Position numbers and translations under genes: made by a program
The notes under the pieces: generated by a model
What the model saw: only the letters and a program-made list of their open reading frames with translations
Told to the model about the DNA's origin: nothing
Databases searched by the model: none
Shown here: in pieces, positions 1 through 5,006 of the stretch
How positions within the stretch are numbered: position 1 is the first letter of the stretch
Layout: each line of letters starts with the position of its first letter
NCBI GenBank assembly: GCA_046295655.1
Contig: JBKBMT010000107.1
Location: forward strand, 1-6,773
Reading direction: 5' to 3'
From: JBKBMT01 sp046295655
GTDB lineage: Bacteria; Pseudomonadota; Alphaproteobacteria; Rhodobacterales; Rhodobacteraceae
Length of the DNA: 6,773 nucleotides

Positions 1-609
1 ATCCGCCCGCTCGGTATCGCCGAAAAGGTTGGTCAGCTTGGTCGAGAACCAGACCCTTTCGAGGAACAGGAAGCCCACGAACAGGATGATCAGCACGGTG
101 GCCGACAGGACGTTGCCTGCCTGCCCGGCCGCGGTCCGCAGATAGTCGCCGACCCGGATCTGCTGGAGCGAGTTCAGAACCGCCGCCTCCACGTCCTCGC
201 CCAGCCAAGAGAACAGCTCGGCCACCGCGCGCTGCGAAGGGTCGGCATACTGCATGATCGTGAACACCACCGTGTTCGCCTGGGTCAGGATCAGGGCCGA
301 AAGCGACAGCAGGACCGAGGCGATGAGCAGCACGGCGATGACGCTTGCCGCCGCGACCGAGAACCTGGCACCAAGGATCGAGACGCGCGAGAAATAGCCG
401 ATCGCATCGGCCGTGAGGCTGAACAGGATGATCGCGATGGCAAGCGAGATCAGCAGGAATTTCGCCTGCACCAGAAGGAACAGGACGATGGCGAAGGCGA
501 TGATGCCCAGAAACCAGGTCTGCAGCCGGCCCGGTTCCTCGGCCGGACGGTCCGGCAGATGCTCGGCCGGCGTCGAACCGGCCTCATGCAGCGGGTCGTG
601 CGAGGTCAT
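1..609 (-). CDS. AI-2E family transporter, N-terminal part (cut by left edge)
   Basis: The minus strand reads open from an ATG at 609-607 to the window edge, giving 203 codons with no stop; the C-terminal part lies outside. Residues 1-30 are hydrophilic and probably cytoplasmic. Hydrophobic segments follow at about 32-48, 51-68, 83-108 and 167-184, with an amphipathic stretch between the last two. This matches the N-terminal half of the AI-2E transporter/PerM family (PF01594; TqsA, YdiK and YhhT types), whose members are usually about 350-400 residues with roughly eight membrane segments. Some members export the quorum signal AI-2 and others act in ion homeostasis, so the substrate here is unknown. 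An AGGAG lies 11 bases upstream of the ATG (621-625). The gene follows merR on the same strand after an 87-bp gap and may have its own promoter there. Family call is fairly sure; function is not. Confidence 0.8.
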   Translation of the reverse strand, partial: MTSHDPLHEAGSTPAEHLPDRPAEEPGRLQTWFLGIIAFAIVLFLLVQAKFLLISLAIAIILFSLTADAIGYFSRVSILGARFSVAAASVIAVLLIASVLLSLSALILTQANTVVFTIMQYADPSQRAVAELFSWLGEDVEAAVLNSLQQIRVGDYLRTAAGQAGNVLSATVLIILFVGFLFLERVWFSTKLTNLFGDTERAD

Positions 610-692
610 CGCGGCAGCGGCTCCTGGGTTCCGGGGCTCGCGCGGACAGTAGGCAAGCCGGCCGGGTGGATCAAGCCTCGAGCGCTGCCGCG
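610..692. repeat. 10-bp inverted repeat flanking the AI-2E transporter leader
   Basis: CGCGGCAGCG at 610-619 is exactly complementary to CGCTGCCGCG at 683-692, 63 bases away. The first arm lies between the ribosome-binding site and the start codon of the transporter gene; the second lies just after the merR stop. In a transcript reading through from merR, the arms could pair and bury the transporter start region. In a transcript from the promoter proposed at 646-674 the distal arm would be absent. The pairing is seen directly; any regulatory role is inference, and a GC-rich 10-mer match could be chance. Confidence 0.3.
646..674 (-). promoter_or_regulatory. Candidate promoter of the AI-2E transporter gene
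   Basis: On the minus strand TTGATC (674-669) is followed after 17 bases by TACTGT (651-646). The first matches the sigma-70 -35 consensus at 4-5 of 6 positions; the second matches the -10 box only at T, A and final T. Transcription would begin near 639, leaving a leader of about 30 bases containing AGGAG. The spacing is ideal but the -10 is weak, so this is a suggestion. It would allow the transporter to be expressed independently of merR. Confidence 0.3.
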
Positions 693-696
693 TCGC

Positions 697-1071
697 TCAG
701 CCGCGGGCCAGTTCGGTCGCGCCGGTCTCGCGCAGGGCGCGCAGGTCGTCGATCGCGGCCTGCAGCTCGGCCTTCTGCTGCTCCAGCACCGAAAGCTGCC
801 GGTCGGCCAGTTCGATCCAGGCGCGCATCTGGGCCTCGGTCCCCTTCTTCTCGTAGATCTCCAGCCATTGCCGGATCTCCTCGAGGCTGAAGCCGAACCG
901 GCGGCCGCGCAGGATCAGCGTCATGCGCGCCACCTCGCGCGGCCCGTAGAACCGCGCCCGACCATCCTTCAGCGGCCGCAGAAGCTCGATATACTCGTAA
1001 TAGCGAAGCGTGCGCGGCGTCACGTCGAACTTCGCGCACATCTCCTTGAAGCTGAGCAAGGACTCGGTCAT
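697..1071 (-). CDS. MerR family transcriptional regulator (124 aa)
   Basis: The N-terminal winged helix-turn-helix of MerR proteins is clear: residues 6-24 include SFKEMCAKFDVTPRTLRYYE, followed by the wing with RARFYGPREV near 38-47 and the second helix pair containing GFSLEEIRQWL at 60-70. Residues about 80-118 form the antiparallel coiled-coil dimer helix, rich in Q, L, E and K. There is no C-terminal ligand domain and no metal-binding cysteine cluster (the only Cys, C12, lies in the DNA-binding helix), so it is unlikely to be a metal sensor. The ATG at 1071 is chosen because GGGAGG lies five bases upstream and the family begins just before the first helix; the open frame continues upstream only as a shadow of the thioesterase gene. 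MerR proteins twist promoters with long spacers and often control a divergent gene, here the thioesterase/MATE run. Short MerR proteins of this kind in Rhodobacterales often accompany acyl-CoA metabolism genes, but the effector is unknown. Confidence 0.88.
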   Translation of the reverse strand: MTESLLSFKEMCAKFDVTPRTLRYYEYIELLRPLKDGRARFYGPREVARMTLILRGRRFGFSLEEIRQWLEIYEKKGTEAQMRAWIELADRQLSVLEQQKAELQAAIDDLRALRETGATELARG

Positions 1072-1090
1072 CCGCGCCTCCCTTCCTGCC

Positions 1091-1119
1091 AGCGTAGGAT
1101 GCAACGGCGCCGGATTCAA
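1091..1119 (-). promoter_or_regulatory. Candidate merR promoter
   Basis: On the minus strand TTGAAT (1119-1114) and TACGCT (1096-1091) are 17 bases apart. The -35 is good and the -10 poor. The spacer contains the perfect palindrome CGGCGCCG (1105-1112). Transcription would start near 1084, only about a dozen bases before the ATG, so the leader would contain little beyond the ribosome-binding site. It lies back to back with the proposed thioesterase promoter, so one bound regulator could affect both. Confidence 0.3.
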
Positions 1120-1125
1120 CGCGCC
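1097..1125. repeat. Tandem near-repeat (15 + 14 bp) between merR and the thioesterase operon
   Basis: GGATGCAACGGCGCC (1097-1111) is immediately followed by GGATTCAACGCGCC (1112-1125). The copies agree except for one substitution and one missing base, and the pair spans the spacer and -35 of the proposed merR promoter, ending just before the proposed thioesterase -35. It could be a pair of operator half-sites for MerR or another regulator. MerR operators are normally inverted rather than direct repeats, so this is not strong evidence for MerR binding. A looser dyad, TTCA at 1115-1118 with TGAA at 1150-1153, is also present. Confidence 0.35.
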
Positions 1126-1153
1126 TTGCGGCCGGCGGTGCGGCGGGTATGAA
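1126..1153 (+). promoter_or_regulatory. Candidate promoter of the thioesterase-MATE operon
   Basis: TTGCGG (1126-1131) and TATGAA (1148-1153) are 16 bases apart, upstream of a purine-rich ribosome-binding site (GGAAGGGGG, about 1162-1170) and the ATG at 1177. The elements resemble sigma-70 boxes but neither is strong, as expected of a regulated promoter in a GC-rich alphaproteobacterium. The spacer is not the 19-20 bases typical of promoters activated by MerR, which argues against the classical twist mechanism at exactly these boxes. Confidence 0.3.
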
Positions 1154-1176
1154 TGTGACGGCGGAAGGGGGCAGCG

Positions 1177-1623
1177 ATGGCCGAAGGCAGGGACATCACG
1201 AAAACGGCCCGGCAGTTTGTCGAGGCAATTCCCCATGCCCGGGCGCTGGGCATGCAGGTTGACGACCACGGGCCCGGTCGGGTGCGGCTTTCCATGGCCT
1301 ACGATCCGCGTTTCGTCGGCGATCCGGCAACCGGGGTGATCCACGGCGGCGCGGTTTCGGCGCTGCTGGATACCGCCTCGGGCGCTGCCGTCATGCTGCA
1401 CCCCGATGCACAGGGCGGAACGGCCACGATCGACCTTCGGATCGACTATCTGCGGGCCGCGACGCCCGGGCATCGGATCAGCGCGGTCGCCGAATGCTAT
1501 CACATGACGCGCACGGTCGCCTTCATCCGCGCGACCGCGATGGACGAGGACGAGACGCGGCCCGTGGCCACCGCGGCGGGCACCTTCTCGGTCGAGCCGG
1601 GGATGGGGGGACGACCCGCGTGA
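1177..1623 (+). CDS. PaaI family hotdog thioesterase (148 aa)
   Basis: This is a single hotdog domain of standard length. The signature GVIHGGAVSALLDTASG at 53-69 begins the central helix: H56-G57-G58 supports the oxyanion hole and D65, nine residues after the His, is the expected catalytic acid of the PaaI/YdiI-like group. The strands TIDLRIDYLR (84-93), the AVAECYHMTRTVAF region (103-116) and the final strand ATAAGTFSV (131-139) complete the fold. Enzymes of this family hydrolyse acyl-CoA thioesters, often aromatic or medium-chain, to release free acid and CoA in the cytoplasm, usually as tetramers. The substrate cannot be read from sequence. The ATG follows a strong purine-rich ribosome-binding site. 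It is the first gene of a plus-strand run divergent from merR; its TGA overlaps the GTG start of the next gene, a related thioesterase. Confidence 0.88.
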   Translation: MAEGRDITKTARQFVEAIPHARALGMQVDDHGPGRVRLSMAYDPRFVGDPATGVIHGGAVSALLDTASGAAVMLHPDAQGGTATIDLRIDYLRAATPGHRISAVAECYHMTRTVAFIRATAMDEDETRPVATAAGTFSVEPGMGGRPA

Positions 1624-2144
1624 AGCGACCGAAACCCGAGCCGGTCCAGGTGGTCAAGCAGCGCCGCGATGCCGCGCTCCGGGCGCTGGTCAACGGCGTG
1701 CCCTACATCCAGTATCTCGGGATCGAGTTCGACCGCCGCGGCGACGAACTGACCGCGATCATGCCTTTCGACGAGAAGCTGATCGGCAATCCGCTGCTGC
1801 CCGCCCTTCACGGCGGGGCGACGGCGGCCTTTCTGGAAGTGACCGCGATCATCGAACTGGCCTGGGCGACGCTATGGGAAGAGATGGAGAAGGGCCGGCT
1901 GGACCCGACGACGTTGCATCCCACGCATCTGCCCCGGCTGCCCAAGACCATCGACTTCACGGTGGACTACCTGCGCTCGGGCCTGCCGCGCGACGCCTAT
2001 GCCCGTGCGCGCGTGAACCGGTCCGGCCGCCGCTATGCCAGCGTCCATGTCGAGGCCTGGCAGGACAACCGGGCCCGGCTTTTCGCCCAGGCGACGGGTC
2101 ATTTCCTGATGCCCCCGCGCGAGGCGTCCGGCGGGAATGGATGA
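1620..2144 (+). CDS. Second PaaI family hotdog thioesterase (174 aa)
   Basis: The GTG start at 1620 overlaps the upstream stop as GTGA, and GATGGGGGG lies nine bases before it; the open frame extends further upstream to 1494 but only inside the first thioesterase gene. The hotdog signature is LLPALHGGATAAFLE at 59-73, with H64-G65-G66 and an acid nine residues after the His, as in the neighbour, but here Glu73 replaces Asp. The strand TIDFTVDYLRSG (110-121) aligns with the neighbour's TIDLRIDYLR. Between helix and strand there is an extra stretch of roughly 20 residues (about 89-108, proline- and histidine-containing) absent from the first copy, and a longer N-terminal basic leader (KRPKPEP). 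The two proteins are therefore diverged paralogues and could form a hetero-oligomer or act on different acyl-CoAs. Function as a thioesterase is inferred from family; substrate unknown. Confidence 0.85.
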   Translation: MKRPKPEPVQVVKQRRDAALRALVNGVPYIQYLGIEFDRRGDELTAIMPFDEKLIGNPLLPALHGGATAAFLEVTAIIELAWATLWEEMEKGRLDPTTLHPTHLPRLPKTIDFTVDYLRSGLPRDAYARARVNRSGRRYASVHVEAWQDNRARLFAQATGHFLMPPREASGGNG

Positions 2145-3447
2145 GATAACGCACCGGCGGGTGCTGCGGATCGCCCTGCCGATCGTGCTGTCGAACGCCA
2201 CGGTGCCGATCCTCGGGGCGGTCGATACGGGCGTGGTCGGCCAGATGGGGCAGGCGGCGCCGATCGGGGCCGTGGGGCTCGGTGCCATCATCCTGGCCTC
2301 GGTCTACTGGATCTTCGGCTTCCTGCGCATGGGCACATCGGGCCTTGCGGCGCAGGCCCACGGGGCGGGCGAGCGGGCCGAGACCGGGGCGATCCTGATC
2401 CGGGGGCTGGGCGTCGGGGCGCTGGCCGGCATCGGCTTCGTCGCGCTCCAGGCCCCGCTGGTCTGGGCTGCCTTCCGCATCGCCCCGGCCTCGGCAGAGG
2501 TCGAGGCGCTTACCCGCGCCTATCTGGAGATCCGCATCTGGGGCGCGCCGGCGACCATCGCGCTCTATGCCGTCACCGGCTGGCTCATCGCGCTCGAGCG
2601 GACCCGCGGGGTGCTGGTGCTGCAGCTCTGGATGAACGGGCTGAACATCCTGCTGGACCTGTGGTTCGTCCTTGGCCTCGGCTGGGGGGTGGAGGGTGTC
2701 GCCATCGCCACCCTGATCGCGGAATGGACGGGGCTCGCGCTGGGGCTCTGGCTGTGCCGCGCCGCCCTGCCGGTGCTGCGCGACAGGATCCGCATCCTGT
2801 CGCCCGGCCCGTTGCGGCGGATGTTCACCGTCAACCGCGACATCATGATCCGGTCGGTCCTGCTGCAGGGCAGCTTCACCAGCTTCCTGTTTCTCGGCGC
2901 CGGGCTGGGCGATGTGACGCTGGCGTCGAACCAGGTTCTCCTGCAGTTCCTCGAGATCACCGCCTATGCGCTGGACGGCTTCGCCTTTTCCGCCGAAGCG
3001 CTGGTCGGGCAGGCGGTGGGTGCGCGCCGGCCGGCGGCGGTGCGGCGCGCCGCGATCCTGTCCTCGCAATGGGCGGTGGGCGGCAGCCTTGCGCTGGGAC
3101 TGGCGTTCTGGCTCGCCGGCCCCGCGATCATCGACCTGATGGCGACCGCGCCCGAGGTTCGGCAGGAGGCGCGGCGGTTCCTGCCCTGGCTGGCCATCGG
3201 CCCGCTGATCGGGGTGGCAAGCTGGATGTTCGACGGCATCTTCATCGGCGCGACCCTGACGCGCGAGATGCGCAACGCAATGCTGGCCTCGGTCGTGCTC
3301 TATGCCGCGGCGGTGGTCCTGCTGCTGCCCGCCTTCGGCAATCACGGTCTCTGGGCGGCGCTGATGATCCTGAATGCGGCGCGCGGGGCGACGATGGCGG
3401 TCTATTACGGCCGGGCCGAGGCCAGCGCCCGCCCCGCCGCCGCCTGA
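2137..3447 (+). CDS. MATE family efflux transporter, DinF-like (436 aa)
   Basis: The protein is hydrophobic throughout, with about twelve membrane segments and the internal two-lobe layout of multidrug and toxic compound extrusion proteins (PF01554). Typical markers are the first helix ALPIVLSNATVPILGAVDTG (13-32), the WIFGFLRMGTSGLAAQAHG stretch (58-76), and the start of the second lobe near 230-300 with AEALVGQAVGA (286-296). D30 in helix 1 and the N170/D174 pair in helix 5 are placed like the proton- or cation-coupling residues of DinF-type MATEs. It resembles the DinF clade, which also includes plant citrate exporters. These proteins export cationic drugs, metabolites or organic acids in exchange for H+ or Na+ across the inner membrane; the substrate here is unknown. 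The ATG lies inside the end of the second thioesterase gene (8-bp overlap), so translation is probably coupled and the three genes form one operon. The stop is seven bases from the convergent pyrD stop. Confidence 0.92.
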   Translation: MDEITHRRVLRIALPIVLSNATVPILGAVDTGVVGQMGQAAPIGAVGLGAIILASVYWIFGFLRMGTSGLAAQAHGAGERAETGAILIRGLGVGALAGIGFVALQAPLVWAAFRIAPASAEVEALTRAYLEIRIWGAPATIALYAVTGWLIALERTRGVLVLQLWMNGLNILLDLWFVLGLGWGVEGVAIATLIAEWTGLALGLWLCRAALPVLRDRIRILSPGPLRRMFTVNRDIMIRSVLLQGSFTSFLFLGAGLGDVTLASNQVLLQFLEITAYALDGFAFSAEALVGQAVGARRPAAVRRAAILSSQWAVGGSLALGLAFWLAGPAIIDLMATAPEVRQEARRFLPWLAIGPLIGVASWMFDGIFIGATLTREMRNAMLASVVLYAAAVVLLLPAFGNHGLWAALMILNAARGATMAVYYGRAEASARPAAA

Positions 3448-3494
3448 CCCGCAGTCACAGCCAGTCGCCCCGGCCCGAACCGGCGGCCTCGGCC
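3414..3494. repeat. 10-bp inverted repeat straddling the MATE/pyrD convergent junction
   Basis: GGCCGAGGCC at 3414-3423 (end of the MATE gene) is the exact reverse complement of GGCCTCGGCC at 3485-3494 (end of pyrD), with a 61-base interval containing both stop codons. Either transcript, if it runs past its stop, would contain both arms and could fold a long-loop stem. There is no U-run after either arm, so this is not a classical intrinsic terminator. As the gap between the genes is only seven bases, any transcription end must lie inside the opposing coding region. Confidence 0.3.
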
Positions 3495-4519
3495 GTCGAT
3501 CCCATGCCGGCACGCGCCAGATGCGCGTCGAGCCCGCGCGCGATCTCGCCCACAAGCGACAGGCCGCCCCAGACCAGCGCCGAATAGACCTGCACCGCCG
3601 TCGCCCCGGCGCGGACCTTTTCCCACGCGTGCGCCGCATCGGATATCCCGCCGACGCCGATCAGGGGGATCCGGCCGTCGGTTGCCCGGTGGAATCGCGC
3701 CAGCACCCTGGTCGCGCGTTCGAACAGCGGCGCTCCCGACAGACCGCCGGCCTCGTCCCGCCGGGCAGACCGCAACCCCTCGCGCGATGTGGTGGTATTG
3801 GTCGCAACGATCCCGTCGAGTCCGGCCGCCAGCACGACCTCGGCAATCTCCTCGATCTCCTCGCCCGCAAGGTCGGGCGCAACCTTCAGGAACAGCGGCA
3901 GCGGCCGATCCAGTGCGGCGCGGGACTCGATCACCCGCGCCAGCAACGCCGACAGCGCCGCGCGCCCCTGAAGGTCGCGCAACCGCTCGGTATTGGGGGA
4001 CGAGACGTTGACCGTGGCGAAATCGACATGCGCCCCGCAGGCTGCCAGAACCGCCGCAAAATCGCCCGCGCGGTCCGGGCTGTCCTTGTTGGCGCCCAGG
4101 TTCAGGCCGACCGGAACGCTGCCGAGAGGCCGCGCCGCGAGCCGGGCGGCAATGGCCGCCACGCCGTCGTTGTTGAACCCGAAGCGGTTGATCACCGCCC
4201 GGTCCTCGGACAGGCGGAACAGCCGCGGGCGCGGGTTTCCCGGCTGCGGGCGCGGTGTGGCAGCGCCCAGCTCGACAAACCCGAATCCGGCCCTGCACAG
4301 CGCCGCGACGGCAACCGCGTTCTTGTCGTAGCCTGCCGCCAGCCCGACCGGGTTGACGAGCCCGAGCCCGGCAAGATCGACCGCAAGTCGCTGCCCCCGA
4401 ACCGGCCCGCCCGGCAGCGGGACGATGCCCGCGCGCAGCGCGTGCAGCGACAGGTCGTGTGCGCGTTCGGGGTCCAGCCGGTGCAGAAGGGCAAGCCCGG
4501 CGCGCTCCAGCGCCCTCAC
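3455..4519 (-). CDS. pyrD: Dihydroorotate dehydrogenase (quinone), class 2
   Basis: This enzyme oxidises dihydroorotate to orotate, the fourth step of de novo pyrimidine synthesis, passing electrons through FMN to membrane quinone. Residues 1-40 (ALLHRLDPERAHDLSLHALR) form the N-terminal membrane-associating helices specific to class 2. The barrel follows: AAGYDKNA 61-68, substrate loop NRFGFNN 111-117, LNLGANKD 139-146, NVSSPNT 171-177 with Ser174 as the catalytic base (class 2 uses Ser, class 1 Cys), LKVAPD 211-216, TNTT 240-243, GGLSG 258-262, and FMN phosphate loops GVGGI 288-292 and QVYSAL 310-315. All key residues are present, and 354 residues is typical. Two adjacent in-frame GTG codons could start it (4522 or 4519); 4519 is preferred because GAGGGGG (4524-4530) is then four bases away and it forms a GTGA overlap with the DUF952 stop. 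A Gly/Ser/Ala-rich tail (about 338-354) extends past the barrel. Translation is probably coupled to the upstream gene. Confidence 0.96.
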   Translation of the reverse strand: MRALERAGLALLHRLDPERAHDLSLHALRAGIVPLPGGPVRGQRLAVDLAGLGLVNPVGLAAGYDKNAVAVAALCRAGFGFVELGAATPRPQPGNPRPRLFRLSEDRAVINRFGFNNDGVAAIAARLAARPLGSVPVGLNLGANKDSPDRAGDFAAVLAACGAHVDFATVNVSSPNTERLRDLQGRAALSALLARVIESRAALDRPLPLFLKVAPDLAGEEIEEIAEVVLAAGLDGIVATNTTTSREGLRSARRDEAGGLSGAPLFERATRVLARFHRATDGRIPLIGVGGISDAAHAWEKVRAGATAVQVYSALVWGGLSLVGEIARGLDAHLARAGMGSTAEAAGSGRGDWL

Positions 4520-4854
4520 CACACCCCCTCTGGGAAGATGTGCCCCGACGCACCCAGCGGAAGCGACTTGTCCCAGACCACATCCGCCATCCGAAGCTCG
4601 CGGTAAAGGTGCGGGAACAGATCGCCGTTGCGTGCCGGTTCCCAGCGCAGGTCGCGGCCAAGGGCGTCGGATTCGACCGCGACCAGCACCAGATCGCTCT
4701 CGCGCCCGAAGTGCCGTTCGGCCGTGGCGGCCACCTGGGCGGCCGTGGAGAAATGGATGAAGCCGTCTGACAGGTCCACCGGCGCGCCGAGGGTCCGCCC
4801 GGCGGCGCGGAAGGAATCCCATTCGGAGCGGCGGAAGATCTTGTATATCAGCAT
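4516..4854 (-). CDS. DUF952 family protein (112 aa)
   Basis: This small soluble protein of unknown function belongs to PF06108. Diagnostic elements are IYKIFRRSEW (3-12), DGFIHFST (30-37), the Q40/H48 helix, LVLVAVE (55-61), LRWEPARNGDLFPHLY (69-84) and the C-terminal strand near 103-107. Full family length. From memory, a Caulobacter homologue has been solved and grouped with the ADP-ribosyltransferase-like fold; if so, H34 and Y84 are candidates for the NAD-pocket positions, but no activity is established and I treat that as a lead only. The ATG at 4854 has AGGAAGAGG just upstream. The stop overlaps the pyrD start (GTGA), so the two are cotranscribed and probably coupled, suggesting a cellular link to pyrimidine synthesis or just a conserved operon position. 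It is divergent from the nucleotidase gene. Confidence 0.9.
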   Translation of the reverse strand: MLIYKIFRRSEWDSFRAAGRTLGAPVDLSDGFIHFSTAAQVAATAERHFGRESDLVLVAVESDALGRDLRWEPARNGDLFPHLYRELRMADVVWDKSLPLGASGHIFPEGVW

Positions 4855-4878
4855 GCCTCTTCCTGCCCGATGCGTCGG

Positions 4879-4903
4879 GGCCGGTCAATGCCGGCCGCGG
4901 CCG
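4879..4903. repeat. Overlapping GC-rich palindromes upstream of DUF952
   Basis: GGCCGG (4879-4884) and CCGGCC (4891-4896) form a 6-bp inverted repeat around TCAATG. Overlapping it, CGGCCGCGGCCG (4892-4903) is a perfect 12-bp palindrome. They lie 25-49 bases upstream of the DUF952 start and would fall in or near its leader or promoter. They may be an operator or a leader hairpin, or simply GC-rich chance; no recognised factor site is assigned. Confidence 0.25.
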
Positions 4904-4912
4904 CCGTCATGC

Positions 4913-4935
4913 GGACGTTGCACGTCGGACGTAGG
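4913..4935. promoter_or_regulatory. Three ACGT cores at 7-bp intervals; possible operator
   Basis: In the 152-bp divergent gap, ACGT occurs at 4915, 4922 and 4929, exactly seven bases apart. The first two lie within GACGT-TGC-ACGTC, a perfect 5-bp dyad, and GGACGT is repeated at 4913 and 4927. The array is centred about 60 bases upstream of the predicted nucleotidase transcription start, a usual position for an activator, and could also repress DUF952-pyrD. No specific regulator is recognised; the regular spacing is what is seen, the role is inference. Confidence 0.3.
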
Positions 4936-4950
4936 CGCTGGATTGCGGCT

Positions 4951-4979
4951 TTGACAGCACCGCATCCGACCCTCAGACT
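4951..4979 (+). promoter_or_regulatory. Candidate promoter of the 5'-nucleotidase gene
   Basis: A perfect -35 box, TTGACA (4951-4956), is followed after 17 bases by CAGACT (4974-4979), which keeps only A, A and T of the -10 consensus. Transcription would start near 4986, giving a leader of about 20 bases that holds the strong ribosome-binding site GGAGG (4997-5001), five bases before the ATG. A good -35 with a weak -10 is compatible with activator control from the upstream repeat array. Confidence 0.45.
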
Positions 4980-5006
4980 GCCCCTGCCCGTCACCCGGAG
5001 GTAATC

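Noticed and set aside
559..1152. Plus-strand open frame of 197 codons opposite merR
   Set aside because: No recognisable domain, and it overlaps the promoter gap and a well-supported merR on the other strand.
1072..1503. Upstream extension of the MerR frame to 1503
   Set aside because: The extra residues are antisense to the thioesterase gene and unlike any MerR; the ATG at 1071 has a proper ribosome-binding site and matches the family start.
1494..1619. ATG at 1494 as the start of the second thioesterase
   Set aside because: The added residues are an out-of-frame reading of the first thioesterase; the GTG at 1620 with a good ribosome-binding site fits the family.
1957..3639. A 560-codon minus-strand open frame across the MATE gene
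   Set aside because: Low-complexity R/G/P/Q/D composition with no domain; it spans the end of thioesterase 2, the MATE gene and the end of pyrD. A shadow of third-position GC bias.
3374..4606. A 410-codon plus-strand open frame opposite pyrD
   Set aside because: Arginine- and glutamine-rich composition, no domain, and lies opposite a pyrD gene with every catalytic motif intact.
4520..4888. Upstream extension of the pyrD frame to 4888 as a longer protein
   Set aside because: The extension only reads DUF952 DNA in another frame; the family N-terminus fits the GTG at 4519.
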